A stretch of DNA of 64,000 nt from Streptococcus mitis (GTDB lineage Bacteria; Bacillota; Bacilli; Lactobacillales; Streptococcaceae). The notes beneath the pieces were generated by a model. It was not told the origin of the DNA. It saw nothing but the letters and a program-made list of their open reading frames with translations, and did not search any database. A program made the position numbers and the translations under genes. Shown here in pieces: positions 1-9,421 of this stretch; positions within the stretch are counted from its first letter, which is position 1, and each line of letters starts with the position of its first letter. Location of the stretch: positions 62,001 through 126,000 of the forward strand of contig NZ_WIJK01000002.1 of NCBI RefSeq assembly GCF_009496285.1, in the 5' to 3' direction.

Positions 1-1
1 T

Positions 2-1213
2 GAGTGGGTTGATGTCTTTGAACGTTGCTATACAGACACCTTGGACAATACAGTTGAGATCTTAGAAGACGGCTCAACTTTTGTACTGACTGGAGATATC
101 CCAGCTATGTGGCTTCGGGACTCGACTGCTCAGCTGAGACCTTACCTTCATGTGGCAAAAAGAGATCCTCTCTTGCGTCAGACCATTGCAGGTCTGGTCA
201 AACGTCAGATGACTTTGATTCTCAAAGATCCCTATGCCAACTCTTTCAATATTGAGGAGAACTGGAAAGGCCACCACGAGACAGACCATACAGACTTGAA
301 TGGCTGGATTTGGGAGCGTAAGTATGAAGTGGATTCGCTTTGCTACCCTTTGCAGTTGGCTTATCTTCTCTGGAAAGAAACTGGTGAGACTAGCCAATTT
401 GATGAAACCTTTGTCACAGCGACCAAGGAAATCCTTCATCTTTGGACGGTGGAACAAGATCATAAGAACTCGCCTTATCGCTTCGTCCGTGATACTGATC
501 GTAAGGAAGATACCTTGGTAAATGACGGTTTTGGGCCAGACTTTGCCGTGACTGGGATGACTTGGTCAGCCTTTCGTCCAAGTGACGACTGTTGTCAGTA
601 TAGCTACTTAATCCCGTCAAATATGTTTGCAGTAGTTGTCTTGGGCTATGTGCAAGAAATCTTTGCAGAATTGAATCTAGCCGATAGTGAGAGAATCATT
701 GCAGATGCCAAACGCCTCCAAACTGAGATTCAAGAAGGGATCGAAAACTACGCCTACACCACTAACAGCAAGGGTGAAAAGATTTATGCCTTTGAGGTAG
801 ATGGTTTAGGAAATGCTAGTATCATGGACGATCCTAACGTGCCAAGTTTGTTAGCTGTTCCATATCTTGGTTATTGTGATGTCAATGATGAAGTGTATCA
901 AGCCACTCGTCGCACTATTCTGAGCCCTGAAAATCCATACTTCTACCAAGGAGAGTACGCAAGTGGACTTGGAAGTTCTCATACCTTCTACCGCTATATC
1001 TGGCCGATTGCCCTTTCTATCCAAGGATTGACAACAACGGATAAGGCAGAGAAGAAATTCTTGCTAGATCAGTTGGTTGCCTGTGATGGTGGAACAGGTG
1101 TGATGCACGAAAGCTTCCACGTAGACGATCCGACACTCTACTCACGCGAATGGTTCTCATGGGCCAACATGATGTTCTGCGAATTAGTCTTGGATTACTT
1201 GGATATTCGCTAA
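2..1213 (+). CDS. GH125 exo-alpha-1,6-mannosidase (5' end outside window)
   Basis: Family GH125 enzymes remove terminal alpha-1,6-linked mannose from N-glycan cores; no secretion signal is visible in the part seen, so cytoplasmic action on imported glycans is inferred. The frame is open from base 2 to the TAA at 1211-1213 (403 residues). Members run to about 425 residues, so only about 20-25 N-terminal residues are missing. An in-frame TTG at 41 is not a believable start because coding continues upstream of it. The signature GDIPAMWLRDST sits at window residues 31-42. It heads a run of GH38, ROK and GH20 genes on the same strand, which fixes its role in N-glycan breakdown. It appears orthologous to pneumococcal SP_2144 (from memory). 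Confidence 0.93.
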   Translation, partial: EWVDVFERCYTDTLDNTVEILEDGSTFVLTGDIPAMWLRDSTAQLRPYLHVAKRDPLLRQTIAGLVKRQMTLILKDPYANSFNIEENWKGHHETDHTDLNGWIWERKYEVDSLCYPLQLAYLLWKETGETSQFDETFVTATKEILHLWTVEQDHKNSPYRFVRDTDRKEDTLVNDGFGPDFAVTGMTWSAFRPSDDCCQYSYLIPSNMFAVVVLGYVQEIFAELNLADSERIIADAKRLQTEIQEGIENYAYTTNSKGEKIYAFEVDGLGNASIMDDPNVPSLLAVPYLGYCDVNDEVYQATRRTILSPENPYFYQGEYASGLGSSHTFYRYIWPIALSIQGLTTTDKAEKKFLLDQLVACDGGTGVMHESFHVDDPTLYSREWFSWANMMFCELVLDYLDIR

Positions 1214-1363
1214 TACTCTTCGAAAATCAAATTTAAACCACGTCAGCTTCGCCTTGCCGTATATATGTTACTGACTTCGTCAGTTCTATCTACAACCTCA
1301 AAGCAGTGCTTTGAGCAACCTGCAGCTAGCTTCCTAGTTTGCTCTTTGATTTTCATTGAGTAT
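1213..1363 (+). repeat. BOX element, boxA-boxB-boxC form
   Basis: A 151-bp repeat with imperfect 19-bp terminal inverted ends (ATACTCTTCGAAAATCAAA / TTTGATTTTCATTGAGTAT). The left part carries the complement of the classic BOXA1R primer region (ACGTCAGCTTCGCCTTGCCGTA), which identifies boxA. The middle holds the hairpins CTGACTTCGTCAG and CTCAAAGCAGTGCTTTGAG (boxB), and the right end is boxC. It starts on the last base of the GH125 stop codon. A second copy at 7019-7123 lacks the middle about 46 bp. BOX elements are non-coding repeats scattered through pneumococci and relatives. Confidence 0.85.
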
Positions 1364-1454
1364 AAGGAGCACGCTTTAGCTTCACTGATTCTTGTTAGAA
1401 TTACAAGTTTATATTTAAAACATTAAAAATTTAAGTTAGAATGAGGTTTTACTC

Positions 1455-4100
1455 ATGGAAAATGTTGTTGTACATATCATCTCTCACAGCCACTGGGATC
1501 GTGAGTGGTATCTACCTTTTGAAAGTCACCGTATGCAATTGGTGGAACTTTTTGACAATCTGTTTGATCTTTTTGAAAATGACCCTGAATTCAAGAGCTT
1601 CCACTTGGATGGACAAACCATCGTCCTCGATGACTATTTAGAAATTCGTCCTGAAAACCGTGACAAGGTGCAGCGTTATATCGACGAAGGCAAGCTCAAG
1701 ATTGGTCCTTTTTATATCTTGCAGGATGATTACTTGATTTCCAGTGAAGCTAACGTCCGCAATACCTTGATTGGACAAGCGGAATGTGCTAAATGGGGCA
1801 AATCTACTCAAATTGGTTACTTCCCAGACACCTTTGGAAATATGGGGCAGGCTCCTCAAATCCTTCAAAAATCAGGTATTCACGTCGCAGCCTTTGGACG
1901 TGGTGTGAAGCCAATCGGATTTGACAATCAAGTCCTTGAAGATGAACAGTTTACCTCTCAATTTTCTGAGATGTACTGGCAGGGAGCTGATGGTAGCCGT
2001 GTACTCGGCATTCTTTTTGCTAACTGGTACAGTAACGGGAATGAAATTCCAGTGGATAAAGACGAGGCTTTGACTTTCTGGAAGCAAAAATTAGCAGATG
2101 TCCGTGACTATGCATCGACCAACCAATGGTTGATGATGAACGGCTGTGACCACCAGCCTGTACAGAGAAATATTAGCGAAGCGATTCGTGTGGCAAACGA
2201 ACTCTTCCCTGACGTGACCTTTATTCACAGTTCTTTTGACGAATATGTGCAAGCAGTGGAAAGTGCACTTCCTGAACACCTATCAACGGTTACAGGTGAG
2301 TTGACTAGTCAGGAAACGGATGGTTGGTATACTCTTGCTAACACCTCTTCATCCCGTATTTACCTCAAACAAGCCTTTCAAGAAAATAGCAACTTGTTAG
2401 AGCAGGTTGTGGAACCGTTGACCATCATCACTGGCGGTCATAACCATAAGGATCAATTGACCTATGCATGGAAAGTGCTCTTGCAAAATGCGCCACACGA
2501 TAGCATCTGTGGATGTAGTATTGACGAAGTTCACCGTGAAATGGAAGTTCGTTTTGCCAAGGTTAATCAAGTCGGGAATTTTGTTAAGACCAATCTTCTT
2601 AACGAATGGAAGGGTAAATTAGCTACTCAAAATGCGCAAAGCGACTACCTCTTTACCGTTGTCAACACAGCTTTACATGACAAGGTTGATACAGTTAGTG
2701 TTGTAGTGGATGTGGCTACTTGTGATTTCAAAGAATTGCATCCGACTGAAGGTTACAAGAAGATGGCAGCCGTGACCTTACCAACCTACCATGTTGAAGA
2801 TTTGGATGGTCATGTCATTGAAGCTAAGATTGAAGACTTGGGAGCAAGTTTTGGTTATACTTTACCAAAAGACAAGTTCCGCCAACCCTATATTGCTCGT
2901 CAAGTGCGCGTGACAATCCCGGTCCACCTTGCTCCGCTTTCTTGGGCAAGCTTCCAATTAGTTGAAGGCCAAGTAGAATACCGAGATGGTATTTATCAAA
3001 ATGGAGTCATTGATACCCCATTCGTAACAGTGAGTGTAGATGAAGGAATTACAGTTTACGACAAGACTACGAATGAAGCCTACGAAGATTTCATCCAATT
3101 CGAGGACCGTGGAGATATTGGTAACGAGTACATTTACTTCCAGCCGAAAGGAACTGAGCCAATTTATGCTCAACTGAAAGGTTATGAAGTCTTAGAAAAC
3201 AATGCTCGCTATGCCAAAATCTTGCTCAAACATGACTTGACTGTTCCAGTTAGCGCAGATGAAAAATTGGATGCTGAACAAAGAGGCATTATCGAGTTCA
3301 TGAAACGAGATGCAGGTCGTTCAGAAGAGTTGACAACCATTCCTCTTGAAACGGAGATGACCGTATTTGTGGATAATCCACAGATTCGCTTTAAAACTCG
3401 TTTTACCAATACTGCCAAGGATCACCGCATCCGTCTCTTGGTGAAAACTCATAACACTCGTCCAAGCAATGATTCTGAAAGCATCTATGAAGTTGTGACA
3501 AGACCAAATAAACCAGCAGCTTCTTGGGAAAATCCTGAAAATCCACAACACCAACAAGCCTTTGTTAGCTTGTATGATGATGTCAAAGGAGTGACAGTAT
3601 CTAATAAAGGATTGCACGAGTATGAAATTCTTGGAGATGACACCATGGCTGTAACCCTTCTTCGTGCTTCAGGCGAACTCGGTGACTGGGGCTATTTCCC
3701 AACGCCAGAAGCTCAGTGCTTGCGTGATATCGAAGTTGAATTTGCAGTAGAATGTCACCAAGCAGGGGAACGCTTCTCCGCTTTCCGTCGTGCCAAAGCC
3801 TTCCAGGTGCCATTTACAGCTCTTCAAGTTGCAAAACAAGAGGGTAGCGTTGCAGCAACGGGTAGCCTCTTTAACCATCCGGCGCTGAACTTGCCACAAG
3901 TATGCCCAACAGCCTTTAAGGTGGCTGAGAATGAAGAAGGTTATGTCCTTCGTTACTACAACATGAGTCAAGAAAATGTTCGCGTGTCTGAAAAACAACA
4001 AACGATTCTTGATTTGTTGGAACGACCATATCCAGTTCATTCAGGATTATTGGCACCACAAGAAATTCGTACAGAATTGATCAAAAAAGAAGAAATTTAA
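1455..4100 (+). CDS. GH38 alpha-mannosidase
   Basis: Family GH38 retaining alpha-mannosidase, 881 residues, usual bacterial length, with no signal peptide, so cytoplasmic. The N-terminal catalytic domain opens with SHSHWDREWYLPF, in which H13 and D15 are the usual zinc ligands. GYFPDTFGNMGQ around residues 121-132 is the other conserved catalytic block. The C-terminal half is the long beta-rich region usual for GH38. The ATG at 1455 follows a GAATGAGG ribosome site. A BOX element separates it from the GH125 gene, with which it is expected to process the mannose core of N-glycans. It matches pneumococcal SP_2143 in type and order (from memory). Confidence 0.95.
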   Translation: MENVVVHIISHSHWDREWYLPFESHRMQLVELFDNLFDLFENDPEFKSFHLDGQTIVLDDYLEIRPENRDKVQRYIDEGKLKIGPFYILQDDYLISSEANVRNTLIGQAECAKWGKSTQIGYFPDTFGNMGQAPQILQKSGIHVAAFGRGVKPIGFDNQVLEDEQFTSQFSEMYWQGADGSRVLGILFANWYSNGNEIPVDKDEALTFWKQKLADVRDYASTNQWLMMNGCDHQPVQRNISEAIRVANELFPDVTFIHSSFDEYVQAVESALPEHLSTVTGELTSQETDGWYTLANTSSSRIYLKQAFQENSNLLEQVVEPLTIITGGHNHKDQLTYAWKVLLQNAPHDSICGCSIDEVHREMEVRFAKVNQVGNFVKTNLLNEWKGKLATQNAQSDYLFTVVNTALHDKVDTVSVVVDVATCDFKELHPTEGYKKMAAVTLPTYHVEDLDGHVIEAKIEDLGASFGYTLPKDKFRQPYIARQVRVTIPVHLAPLSWASFQLVEGQVEYRDGIYQNGVIDTPFVTVSVDEGITVYDKTTNEAYEDFIQFEDRGDIGNEYIYFQPKGTEPIYAQLKGYEVLENNARYAKILLKHDLTVPVSADEKLDAEQRGIIEFMKRDAGRSEELTTIPLETEMTVFVDNPQIRFKTRFTNTAKDHRIRLLVKTHNTRPSNDSESIYEVVTRPNKPAASWENPENPQHQQAFVSLYDDVKGVTVSNKGLHEYEILGDDTMAVTLLRASGELGDWGYFPTPEAQCLRDIEVEFAVECHQAGERFSAFRRAKAFQVPFTALQVAKQEGSVAATGSLFNHPALNLPQVCPTAFKVAENEEGYVLRYYNMSQENVRVSEKQQTILDLLERPYPVHSGLLAPQEIRTELIKKEEI

Positions 4101-4125
4101 TTTCAAAAAGTAAACATAAACAGAA

Positions 4126-4170
4126 AGGAGGAGCGAAAAAGTAAGAACCAACTGCTGATTCGCTCCTTTT
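4126..4170 (+). promoter_or_regulatory. Hairpin between GH38 and ROK genes burying an AAAGGAGG sequence
   Basis: GGAGCGAA (4130-4137) pairs perfectly with TTCGCTCC (4159-4166), with extra A-U and G-U pairs outside and a 21-base loop. The 5' arm contains AAAGGAGG, which looks like a perfect ribosome site but lies about 55 bases from the best start codon and would be paired. The 3' arm ends in TTTT. It could be a weak attenuator or an mRNA-stabilising stem; which of these is not decidable here. Confidence 0.5.
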
Positions 4171-4183
4171 GCAGGTGAAAGCA

Positions 4184-5053
4184 GTGACCATTGCAACGAT
4201 TGATATCGGAGGGACTGGCATTAAGTTTGCTAGTCTAACTCCTGATGGAAATATTTTAGATAAGACCAGCACCCCAACTCCAGAAACTCTAGAAGATTTA
4301 TTGGCTTGGTTGGACCAACGCTTGTCAGAACAGGACTATCGTGGGATTGCTATAAGTGTTCCAGGAGCGGTCAATCAAGAAACAGGAGTGATCGAGGGGA
4401 TCAGTGCCATTCCTTACATCCATGGTTTTTCATGGTATGAGGCCCTTGCTCATCACCAGCTACCTGTCCATCTAGAAAATGATGCCAACTGTGTTGGACT
4501 TAGTGAACTGCTAGCTCATCCTGAAATTGAAAATGCAGCCTGTGTTGTCATTGGCACAGGGATTGGCGGGGCTATGATTATCAATGGCAAAATTCACCGT
4601 GGTCGCCATGGCTTGGGTGGAGAGTTTGGTTACATGACAACTATCGAACCAGCAGAAAAACTCAATAACTGGTCACAACTAGCTTCTACAGGAAACATGG
4701 TTCGCTATGTCATTGAAAAATCAGGTCAGTCAGACTGGGATGGCCGTAAGGTTTATCAAGAGGCTGCAGCAGGTAATGCCCTTTGCCAAGAAGCCATTGA
4801 GCGTATGAATCGTAATCTAGCTCAAGGATTACTCAATATCCAGTATCTAATCGACCCAGATGTCATTAGCCTAGGTGGCTCTATCAGTCAGAACCCAGAT
4901 TTTATCAAAGGGGTGCAAAAAGCGGTAGACGTCTTTGTGGAAAGATATGAAGAGTATACAATTGCACCAGTCATCCAAGCCTGCACCTATCAGGCAGATG
5001 CCAATCTCTACGGTGCCCTTGTCAACTGGTTACAGGAGGAAAACCAATGGTAA
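4184..5053 (+). CDS. ROK-family sugar kinase/regulator-like protein
   Basis: ROK proteins are sugar kinases or sugar-responsive repressors. This one has no helix-turn-helix, so a kinase-like role on mannose or another released hexose is inferred. The N-terminal phosphate loop [12 protein letters not shown] and the [11 protein letters not shown] and VVIGTGIGG blocks are present, as is GGEFGYM. The usual zinc motif CxCGxxGC that should follow GGEFGYM is missing, replaced by [14 protein letters not shown] 4184 was chosen because AGGTGA lies five bases upstream; in-frame TTG 4169 and GTG 4175 are alternatives. Length is 289 residues. The stop overlaps the start of the GH20 gene. Orthologue of SP_2142 by position (from memory). 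Confidence 0.85.
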   Translation: MTIATIDIGGTGIKFASLTPDGNILDKTSTPTPETLEDLLAWLDQRLSEQDYRGIAISVPGAVNQETGVIEGISAIPYIHGFSWYEALAHHQLPVHLENDANCVGLSELLAHPEIENAACVVIGTGIGGAMIINGKIHRGRHGLGGEFGYMTTIEPAEKLNNWSQLASTGNMVRYVIEKSGQSDWDGRKVYQEAAAGNALCQEAIERMNRNLAQGLLNIQYLIDPDVISLGGSISQNPDFIKGVQKAVDVFVERYEEYTIAPVIQACTYQADANLYGALVNWLQEENQW

Positions 5054-6927
5054 GATTTACAGGACTTAGTCCCAAACAAGCCCAAGCTGTTGAAGCATTA
5101 AAAAATCACATTTCTCTACCAGATGTAGAGGTGGCAGTCGTTCAGTCTGATCAAGCCTCCATCTCTATCAAGGGTGAGAATGAGCAGTATCAACTGACCT
5201 ATCGTAAACCTCATCAACTCTACCGCGCCTTGTCTGTCCTAGCAACAGCTTTGGTAGAAGGGGATAAGGTAGAGATTGAGGAACAGGCGGCTTATGAAGA
5301 TTTAGCCTATATGGCGGACTGTTCGCGAAATGCAGTGCTAAATGTTGCATCAGCCAAACAGATGATTGAGGTCTTAGCTCTCATGGGCTACTCAACCTTT
5401 GAGCTCTATATGGAGGACACCTACCAGATTGAAGGACAACCTTACTTTGGCTATTTCCGTGGAGCCTACTCAGCTGAGGAATTGCAGGAAATCGAAGCCT
5501 ATGCCCAACAGTTTGACATGACCTTTGTGCCTTGCATTCAGACCTTGGCCCACTTGTCAGCCTTCGTCAAATGGGGTGTCAAAGAAGTCCAGCAACTTCG
5601 TGATGTAGAGGACATTCTCCTTATCGGCGAAGAAAAAGTTTACGACTTAATTGACGGCATGTTTGCGACTTTGTCTAAACTGCAAACACGCAAGGTCAAT
5701 ATCGGGATGGACGAAGCCCACTTGGTTGGTTTGGGACGCTACCTGATTCTCAACGGTGTTGTGGACCGTAGTCTCCTCATGTGCCAACACTTGGAGCGCG
5801 TGCTGGATATTGCTGACAAGTATGGTTTCCACTGTCAGATGTGGAGCGATATGTTCTTCAAACTTATGTCAGCGGATGGTCAGTACGACCGTGATGTGGA
5901 AATTCCAGAGGAAACGCGTGTCTACCTAGACCGTCTTAAAGATCGTGTAACCTTGGTTTACTGGGACTATTATCAGGATAGCGAGGAAAAATACAACCGC
6001 AATTTCCGCAACCATCACAAGATTAGTCATGACCTTACCTTTGCAGGTGGTGCTTGGAAGTGGATTGGTTTTACACCCAACAACCATTTCAGCCGTCTCA
6101 TCGCTCTTGAAGCCAATAAAGCCTGTCGTGCCAATGATATCAAAGAAGTCATCGTGACGGGTTGGGGGGACAATGGTGGGGAAACAGCCCAGTTTTCTAT
6201 CCTACCAAGCTTGCAAATCTGGGCAGAACTCAGCTACCGCAATGACCTAGACAGTTTGTCTGCTCACTTCAAGACCAATACAGGTCTATCCGTTGAGGAT
6301 TTCATGCAGATCGACCTAGCCAACCTCTTGCCAGATTTACCAGGCAATCTCAGTGGCATCAACCCTAACCGCTATGTCTTTTATCAGGATGTTCTCTGTC
6401 CAATTCTTGACCAGCACATGACACCTGAACAGGACAAACCGCACTTCGTTCAGGCAGCCGAGATTCTTGCTAAAATCAAAGAAAAAGCGGGAAACTATGC
6501 TTATCTCTTTGAAACTCAGGCCCAGTTGAATGCCATTTTAAGTAGTAAAGTCGATGTGGGACGACGTATTCGTCAAGCCTATCAAGCGGATGATAAGGAA
6601 AGTCTGCAAGAAATCGCAAGACAAGAATTACCAGAACTCAGAAGACAAATCGAACACTTCCATACCCTCTTTAGCCACCAATGGCTGAAAGAAAACAAGG
6701 TCTTTGGCTTGGATACGGTCGATATCCGCATGGGCGGACTCTTGCAACGCATCAAGCGAGCAGAAAGTCGCATCGAGGCTTATCTGGTAGATCAGCTGGA
6801 CCGTATCGATGAGCTAGAAGTGGAAATCTTACCATTTACGGACTTCTACGCAGACAAGGACTTCGCAGCCACAACAGCCAACCAGTGGCATACTATTGCG
6901 ACAGCTTCGACTATTTATACAACATAG
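5047..6927 (+). CDS. GH20 beta-N-acetylhexosaminidase (GH20C type)
   Basis: Cytoplasmic family GH20 exo-hexosaminidase, 626 residues without a signal peptide, expected to release terminal GlcNAc/GalNAc from imported glycans. The catalytic acid pair is D222-E223 in [11 protein letters not shown], typical of substrate-assisted GH20 enzymes. WGDNGGE and WKWIGF are other recognisable pocket segments. The ATG overlaps the ROK gene by 7 bases, indicating translational coupling, and AGGAGG lies upstream inside that gene. The architecture matches pneumococcal GH20C (SP_2141, from memory) rather than the large wall-anchored StrH. Confidence 0.93.
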   Translation: MVRFTGLSPKQAQAVEALKNHISLPDVEVAVVQSDQASISIKGENEQYQLTYRKPHQLYRALSVLATALVEGDKVEIEEQAAYEDLAYMADCSRNAVLNVASAKQMIEVLALMGYSTFELYMEDTYQIEGQPYFGYFRGAYSAEELQEIEAYAQQFDMTFVPCIQTLAHLSAFVKWGVKEVQQLRDVEDILLIGEEKVYDLIDGMFATLSKLQTRKVNIGMDEAHLVGLGRYLILNGVVDRSLLMCQHLERVLDIADKYGFHCQMWSDMFFKLMSADGQYDRDVEIPEETRVYLDRLKDRVTLVYWDYYQDSEEKYNRNFRNHHKISHDLTFAGGAWKWIGFTPNNHFSRLIALEANKACRANDIKEVIVTGWGDNGGETAQFSILPSLQIWAELSYRNDLDSLSAHFKTNTGLSVEDFMQIDLANLLPDLPGNLSGINPNRYVFYQDVLCPILDQHMTPEQDKPHFVQAAEILAKIKEKAGNYAYLFETQAQLNAILSSKVDVGRRIRQAYQADDKESLQEIARQELPELRRQIEHFHTLFSHQWLKENKVFGLDTVDIRMGGLLQRIKRAESRIEAYLVDQLDRIDELEVEILPFTDFYADKDFAATTANQWHTIATASTIYTT

Positions 6928-6948
6928 GAAATTTATAACAGATAGCTA

Positions 6949-6983
6949 AACATCTCCTTTTAAATAAATGGAGATGTTTTTTG
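6949..6983 (+). terminator. Rho-independent terminator after GH20 gene
   Basis: AACATCTCC pairs with GGAGATGTT, followed by a run of T. It ends the glycosidase transcript. Confidence 0.85.
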
Positions 6984-7018
6984 ATTTGGAGGTTGGGAAG
7001 GAGTATAATGAAGGTATA

Positions 7019-7123
7019 ATACTCTTCTAAAATCAAATTCAAACCACGTCAGCTTCGCCTTGCCGTACTCAAGTACAGCCTGCGGCTCGCTTCCTAGTTT
7101 GCTCTTTGATTTTCATTGAGTAT
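7019..7123 (+). repeat. BOX element, boxA-boxC form lacking boxB
   Basis: A 105-bp relative of the element at 1213-1363 with the same ends and boxA/boxC parts, joined by a short GTACTCAAGTAC palindrome instead of boxB. It lies just upstream of the lipoprotein gene. Confidence 0.85.
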
Positions 7124-7146
7124 AAGGATAGTTTGGAGGTCTGGCC

Positions 7147-8262
7147 ATGAAAAAGCTACTACTAGTCCTAGGTGCGAGTATGCTAGTTTTATCTGCTTGT
7201 CAAAAGACGACAGAAGATAGCGCAACTAGTCCATCAACAGCGAGGGAACAACAAGCAAAAGAAGTAACCAACTATTTTCACTACCTAGCAGATTCCTATC
7301 AGAAGGCTCTTTCGCACGAAAAAGAAGTCAAGGACGCAACTGTTCAATCACCTATGGCTGCTACTCTTGTAGCCATGGAAGAACTCCAGTTATCTCATCC
7401 TACTGACCAAGCCTTGATTATGAAGAATTACTCAGATTTTCAGAAGCTGGTCCAGTACAATACCGAAAAGTGGCAGGAAGAGTTTGTAAGCTGGGCTTCT
7501 TCTATGGGGCAGTCCTATCATAGACTAGATCATAGAAACTTTGATGAAAAAAATGAACTCATTGAAAAATTAAAAATAACAACTGTTTCTCAGAAAAAAG
7601 TCAGATGGAATATTTTCGGGGTATCCAGTGACAACGCCTATGATTACTTGGTTTTGGATGCCTACTATGACGATCAAGCCAGACATTTCTACCTATTTAC
7701 ACTCAAGGATGGGCAAGCGCAGGTTTTGTATGCTGATAAGACACTAGAAACTATCAGTGCTGCGAATTTTGAAGAGACTGAAAACACAGATTTAGCGCAA
7801 GGTTTTAAGGAATTTCTCTTAAAAACGGGCGTATCTACAGATGATGAGCCAGATACAGACTATAGTGCTCTAACAGACAAGATAAAAATAGCCATGGAAT
7901 CCTATTCAGATAGTAAAGGTGAAAAATTTAAGTCGACTAACCTAGCAACATATGGTCGTTATTATGGGCTTGCAGTCCCAGATCAGATTATGCAATTTGG
8001 GCAAGTGGATGGAGAGAATTATACTTTTAAATGGCTCGACTATATTGCTGGTGTTGGTGAAAAACGGTTTGAAATCTTAGCCTGCTATCTGAATGAAGCA
8101 GGGACAGAGGTGATTCTATTTGGATACAAAGATGGTCGCCCTACTATTTTACATACTGAGGGGCAACCGGAGATTGAGAAAAACGAAGCAGGTACCATTA
8201 TAAATGCCCAGGTTCATTTTGCTAGTTTTCACCAACCGATATTGGAAGGAGTTTTCAATTAG
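7147..8262 (+). CDS. Lipoprotein of unknown function
   Basis: 371-residue predicted lipoprotein. The signal MKKLLLVLGASMLVLSAC ends in an LSAC lipobox, so the mature protein should be lipidated at C18 and face outward. A Ser/Thr-rich linker follows, then two weakly similar halves (about residues 35-200 and 235-370) rich in aromatic and acidic residues. It may belong to the DUF4767 type of streptococcal lipoproteins, but this is uncertain. GGAGGT lies before ATG 7147. It sits alone between two terminators, between the glycosidases and the importer, so a link to N-glycan use is only positional. Confidence 0.75.
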   Translation: MKKLLLVLGASMLVLSACQKTTEDSATSPSTAREQQAKEVTNYFHYLADSYQKALSHEKEVKDATVQSPMAATLVAMEELQLSHPTDQALIMKNYSDFQKLVQYNTEKWQEEFVSWASSMGQSYHRLDHRNFDEKNELIEKLKITTVSQKKVRWNIFGVSSDNAYDYLVLDAYYDDQARHFYLFTLKDGQAQVLYADKTLETISAANFEETENTDLAQGFKEFLLKTGVSTDDEPDTDYSALTDKIKIAMESYSDSKGEKFKSTNLATYGRYYGLAVPDQIMQFGQVDGENYTFKWLDYIAGVGEKRFEILACYLNEAGTEVILFGYKDGRPTILHTEGQPEIEKNEAGTIINAQVHFASFHQPILEGVFN

Positions 8263-8323
8263 TAGAGATGGGCAACTCCTCTTGCAAGCAAGACGTTTCT
8301 CGTGAAACACACTTCTTATTATA

Positions 8324-8363
8324 AAAAAAGTTCTCCACATAAAATAATTTGTGGAGTTTTTTC
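8324..8363 (+). terminator. Terminator after lipoprotein gene
   Basis: CTCCACA (8333 on) pairs with TGTGGAG, followed by TTTTTT; A-rich 5' flank makes it usable in both directions. Confidence 0.75.
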
Positions 8364-8376
8364 TATAATTAGTAGT

Positions 8377-8424
8377 TTAAACTATCCTTAAAATAAGAGT
8401 ATACTATTTTTGTAAACGTTATCA
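8377..8424 (+). promoter_or_regulatory. Promoter and CcpA (cre) site of the N-glycan importer operon
   Basis: A TATACT -10 box at 8400-8405 with a weak -35 17 bases upstream. The sequence TTGTAAACGTTATCA at 8410-8424 matches the cre consensus WTGNAANCGNWNNCW at every fixed position and covers the expected transcription start, where CcpA binding would block transcription when glucose is present. Confidence 0.8.
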
Positions 8425-8478
8425 AATCTAAAAATTGTGAGATTATTAAGTTTTAGAAAAATAAAAAGGGAGGAAATT

Positions 8479-9408
8479 ATGAACAAGTTTTCAAAAACTT
8501 TGAGAGATAATTGGATATTTCTCTTAATGGTTTTACCAGGGACACTTTGGTTGATCTTATTCTTCTACATCCCAGTATTTGGAAATGTGGTTGCCTTCAA
8601 AGACTACCATATGACTGGTGAAGGATTCGTCCACAGTATTATAAATAGTAAATGGGTTGGACTAGATAACTTCAGATTCTTATTTAGTTCAAAAGATGCC
8701 TTTGTCATCACTCGAAACACTGTCCTTTACAACCTTGGATTCATCTTTATTGGTTTGATTGTATCGGTTGGGATTGCCATTATCCTTAGTGAACTTCGCT
8801 CTAAGCAAATGGTTAAAATCTACCAAACTTCTATGTTATTCCCGTACTTCCTATCTTGGGTTATCATCAGTTTCTTTACAGATGCTTTCCTAAATATCGA
8901 TAAAGGGCTTATCAATCACACCTTAGAAGCTCTCGGAATGAAAGGGATTAACTTCTACGCAGACATCAGTATCTGGCCTTACCTCCTCCTTTTCCTAGGT
9001 ATCTGGAAAGGCTTCGGATACAGTAGTGTGATGTACTACGCTACAATCATGGGTATTGACCCAACTTATTACGAAGCAGCGACAGTGGACGGTGCTAGCA
9101 AATGGCAACGTATTCGCAACGTAACCATCCCTCAGTTGACACCACTTGTGACAGTATTGACCATCCTTGCAGTCGGAAACATCTTCCGTGCAGACTTCGG
9201 TCTCTTCTATCAAATCCCTCACAACGCTGGTCAGCTCTATAGCGTAACAAACGTATTGGACGTCTATGTCTTTAATGGTTTGACACAGACAGCAGACATC
9301 GGTATGGCTTCAGCAGCTGGTCTCTATCAGTCAGTCGTCGGTTTGATTCTGGTTATCCTATCAAACTTACTTGCAAGACGTGTTGATCCTAACTCAGCAC
9401 TATTCTAG
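8479..9408 (+). CDS. ABC sugar importer permease (LplB type)
   Basis: 309-residue inner permease of a CUT1-type carbohydrate ABC importer, with about six membrane segments starting at NWIFLLMVLPGTLWLILFF. The EAA loop EAATVDGASKWQRIRNVTIP, which contacts the ATPase, is present near residues 196-215. ATG 8479 has AGGGAGG seven bases upstream; a longer reading from 8437 has no ribosome site. It resembles the pneumococcal SP_0090 permease, part of the Ngt importer for complex N-glycans (from memory). No ATPase gene is in the operon, as expected if the shared MsmK ATPase is used. Confidence 0.92.
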   Translation: MNKFSKTLRDNWIFLLMVLPGTLWLILFFYIPVFGNVVAFKDYHMTGEGFVHSIINSKWVGLDNFRFLFSSKDAFVITRNTVLYNLGFIFIGLIVSVGIAIILSELRSKQMVKIYQTSMLFPYFLSWVIISFFTDAFLNIDKGLINHTLEALGMKGINFYADISIWPYLLLFLGIWKGFGYSSVMYYATIMGIDPTYYEAATVDGASKWQRIRNVTIPQLTPLVTVLTILAVGNIFRADFGLFYQIPHNAGQLYSVTNVLDVYVFNGLTQTADIGMASAAGLYQSVVGLILVILSNLLARRVDPNSALF

Positions 9409-9421
9409 AAAGGAGGAGCAT

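Noticed and set aside
1213-1363. First thought to be a RUP element
   Set aside because: The internal sequence contains the BOXA1R primer region and the size difference between copies equals one boxB unit, so it is BOX; the true RUP-like element is at 56276-56383.
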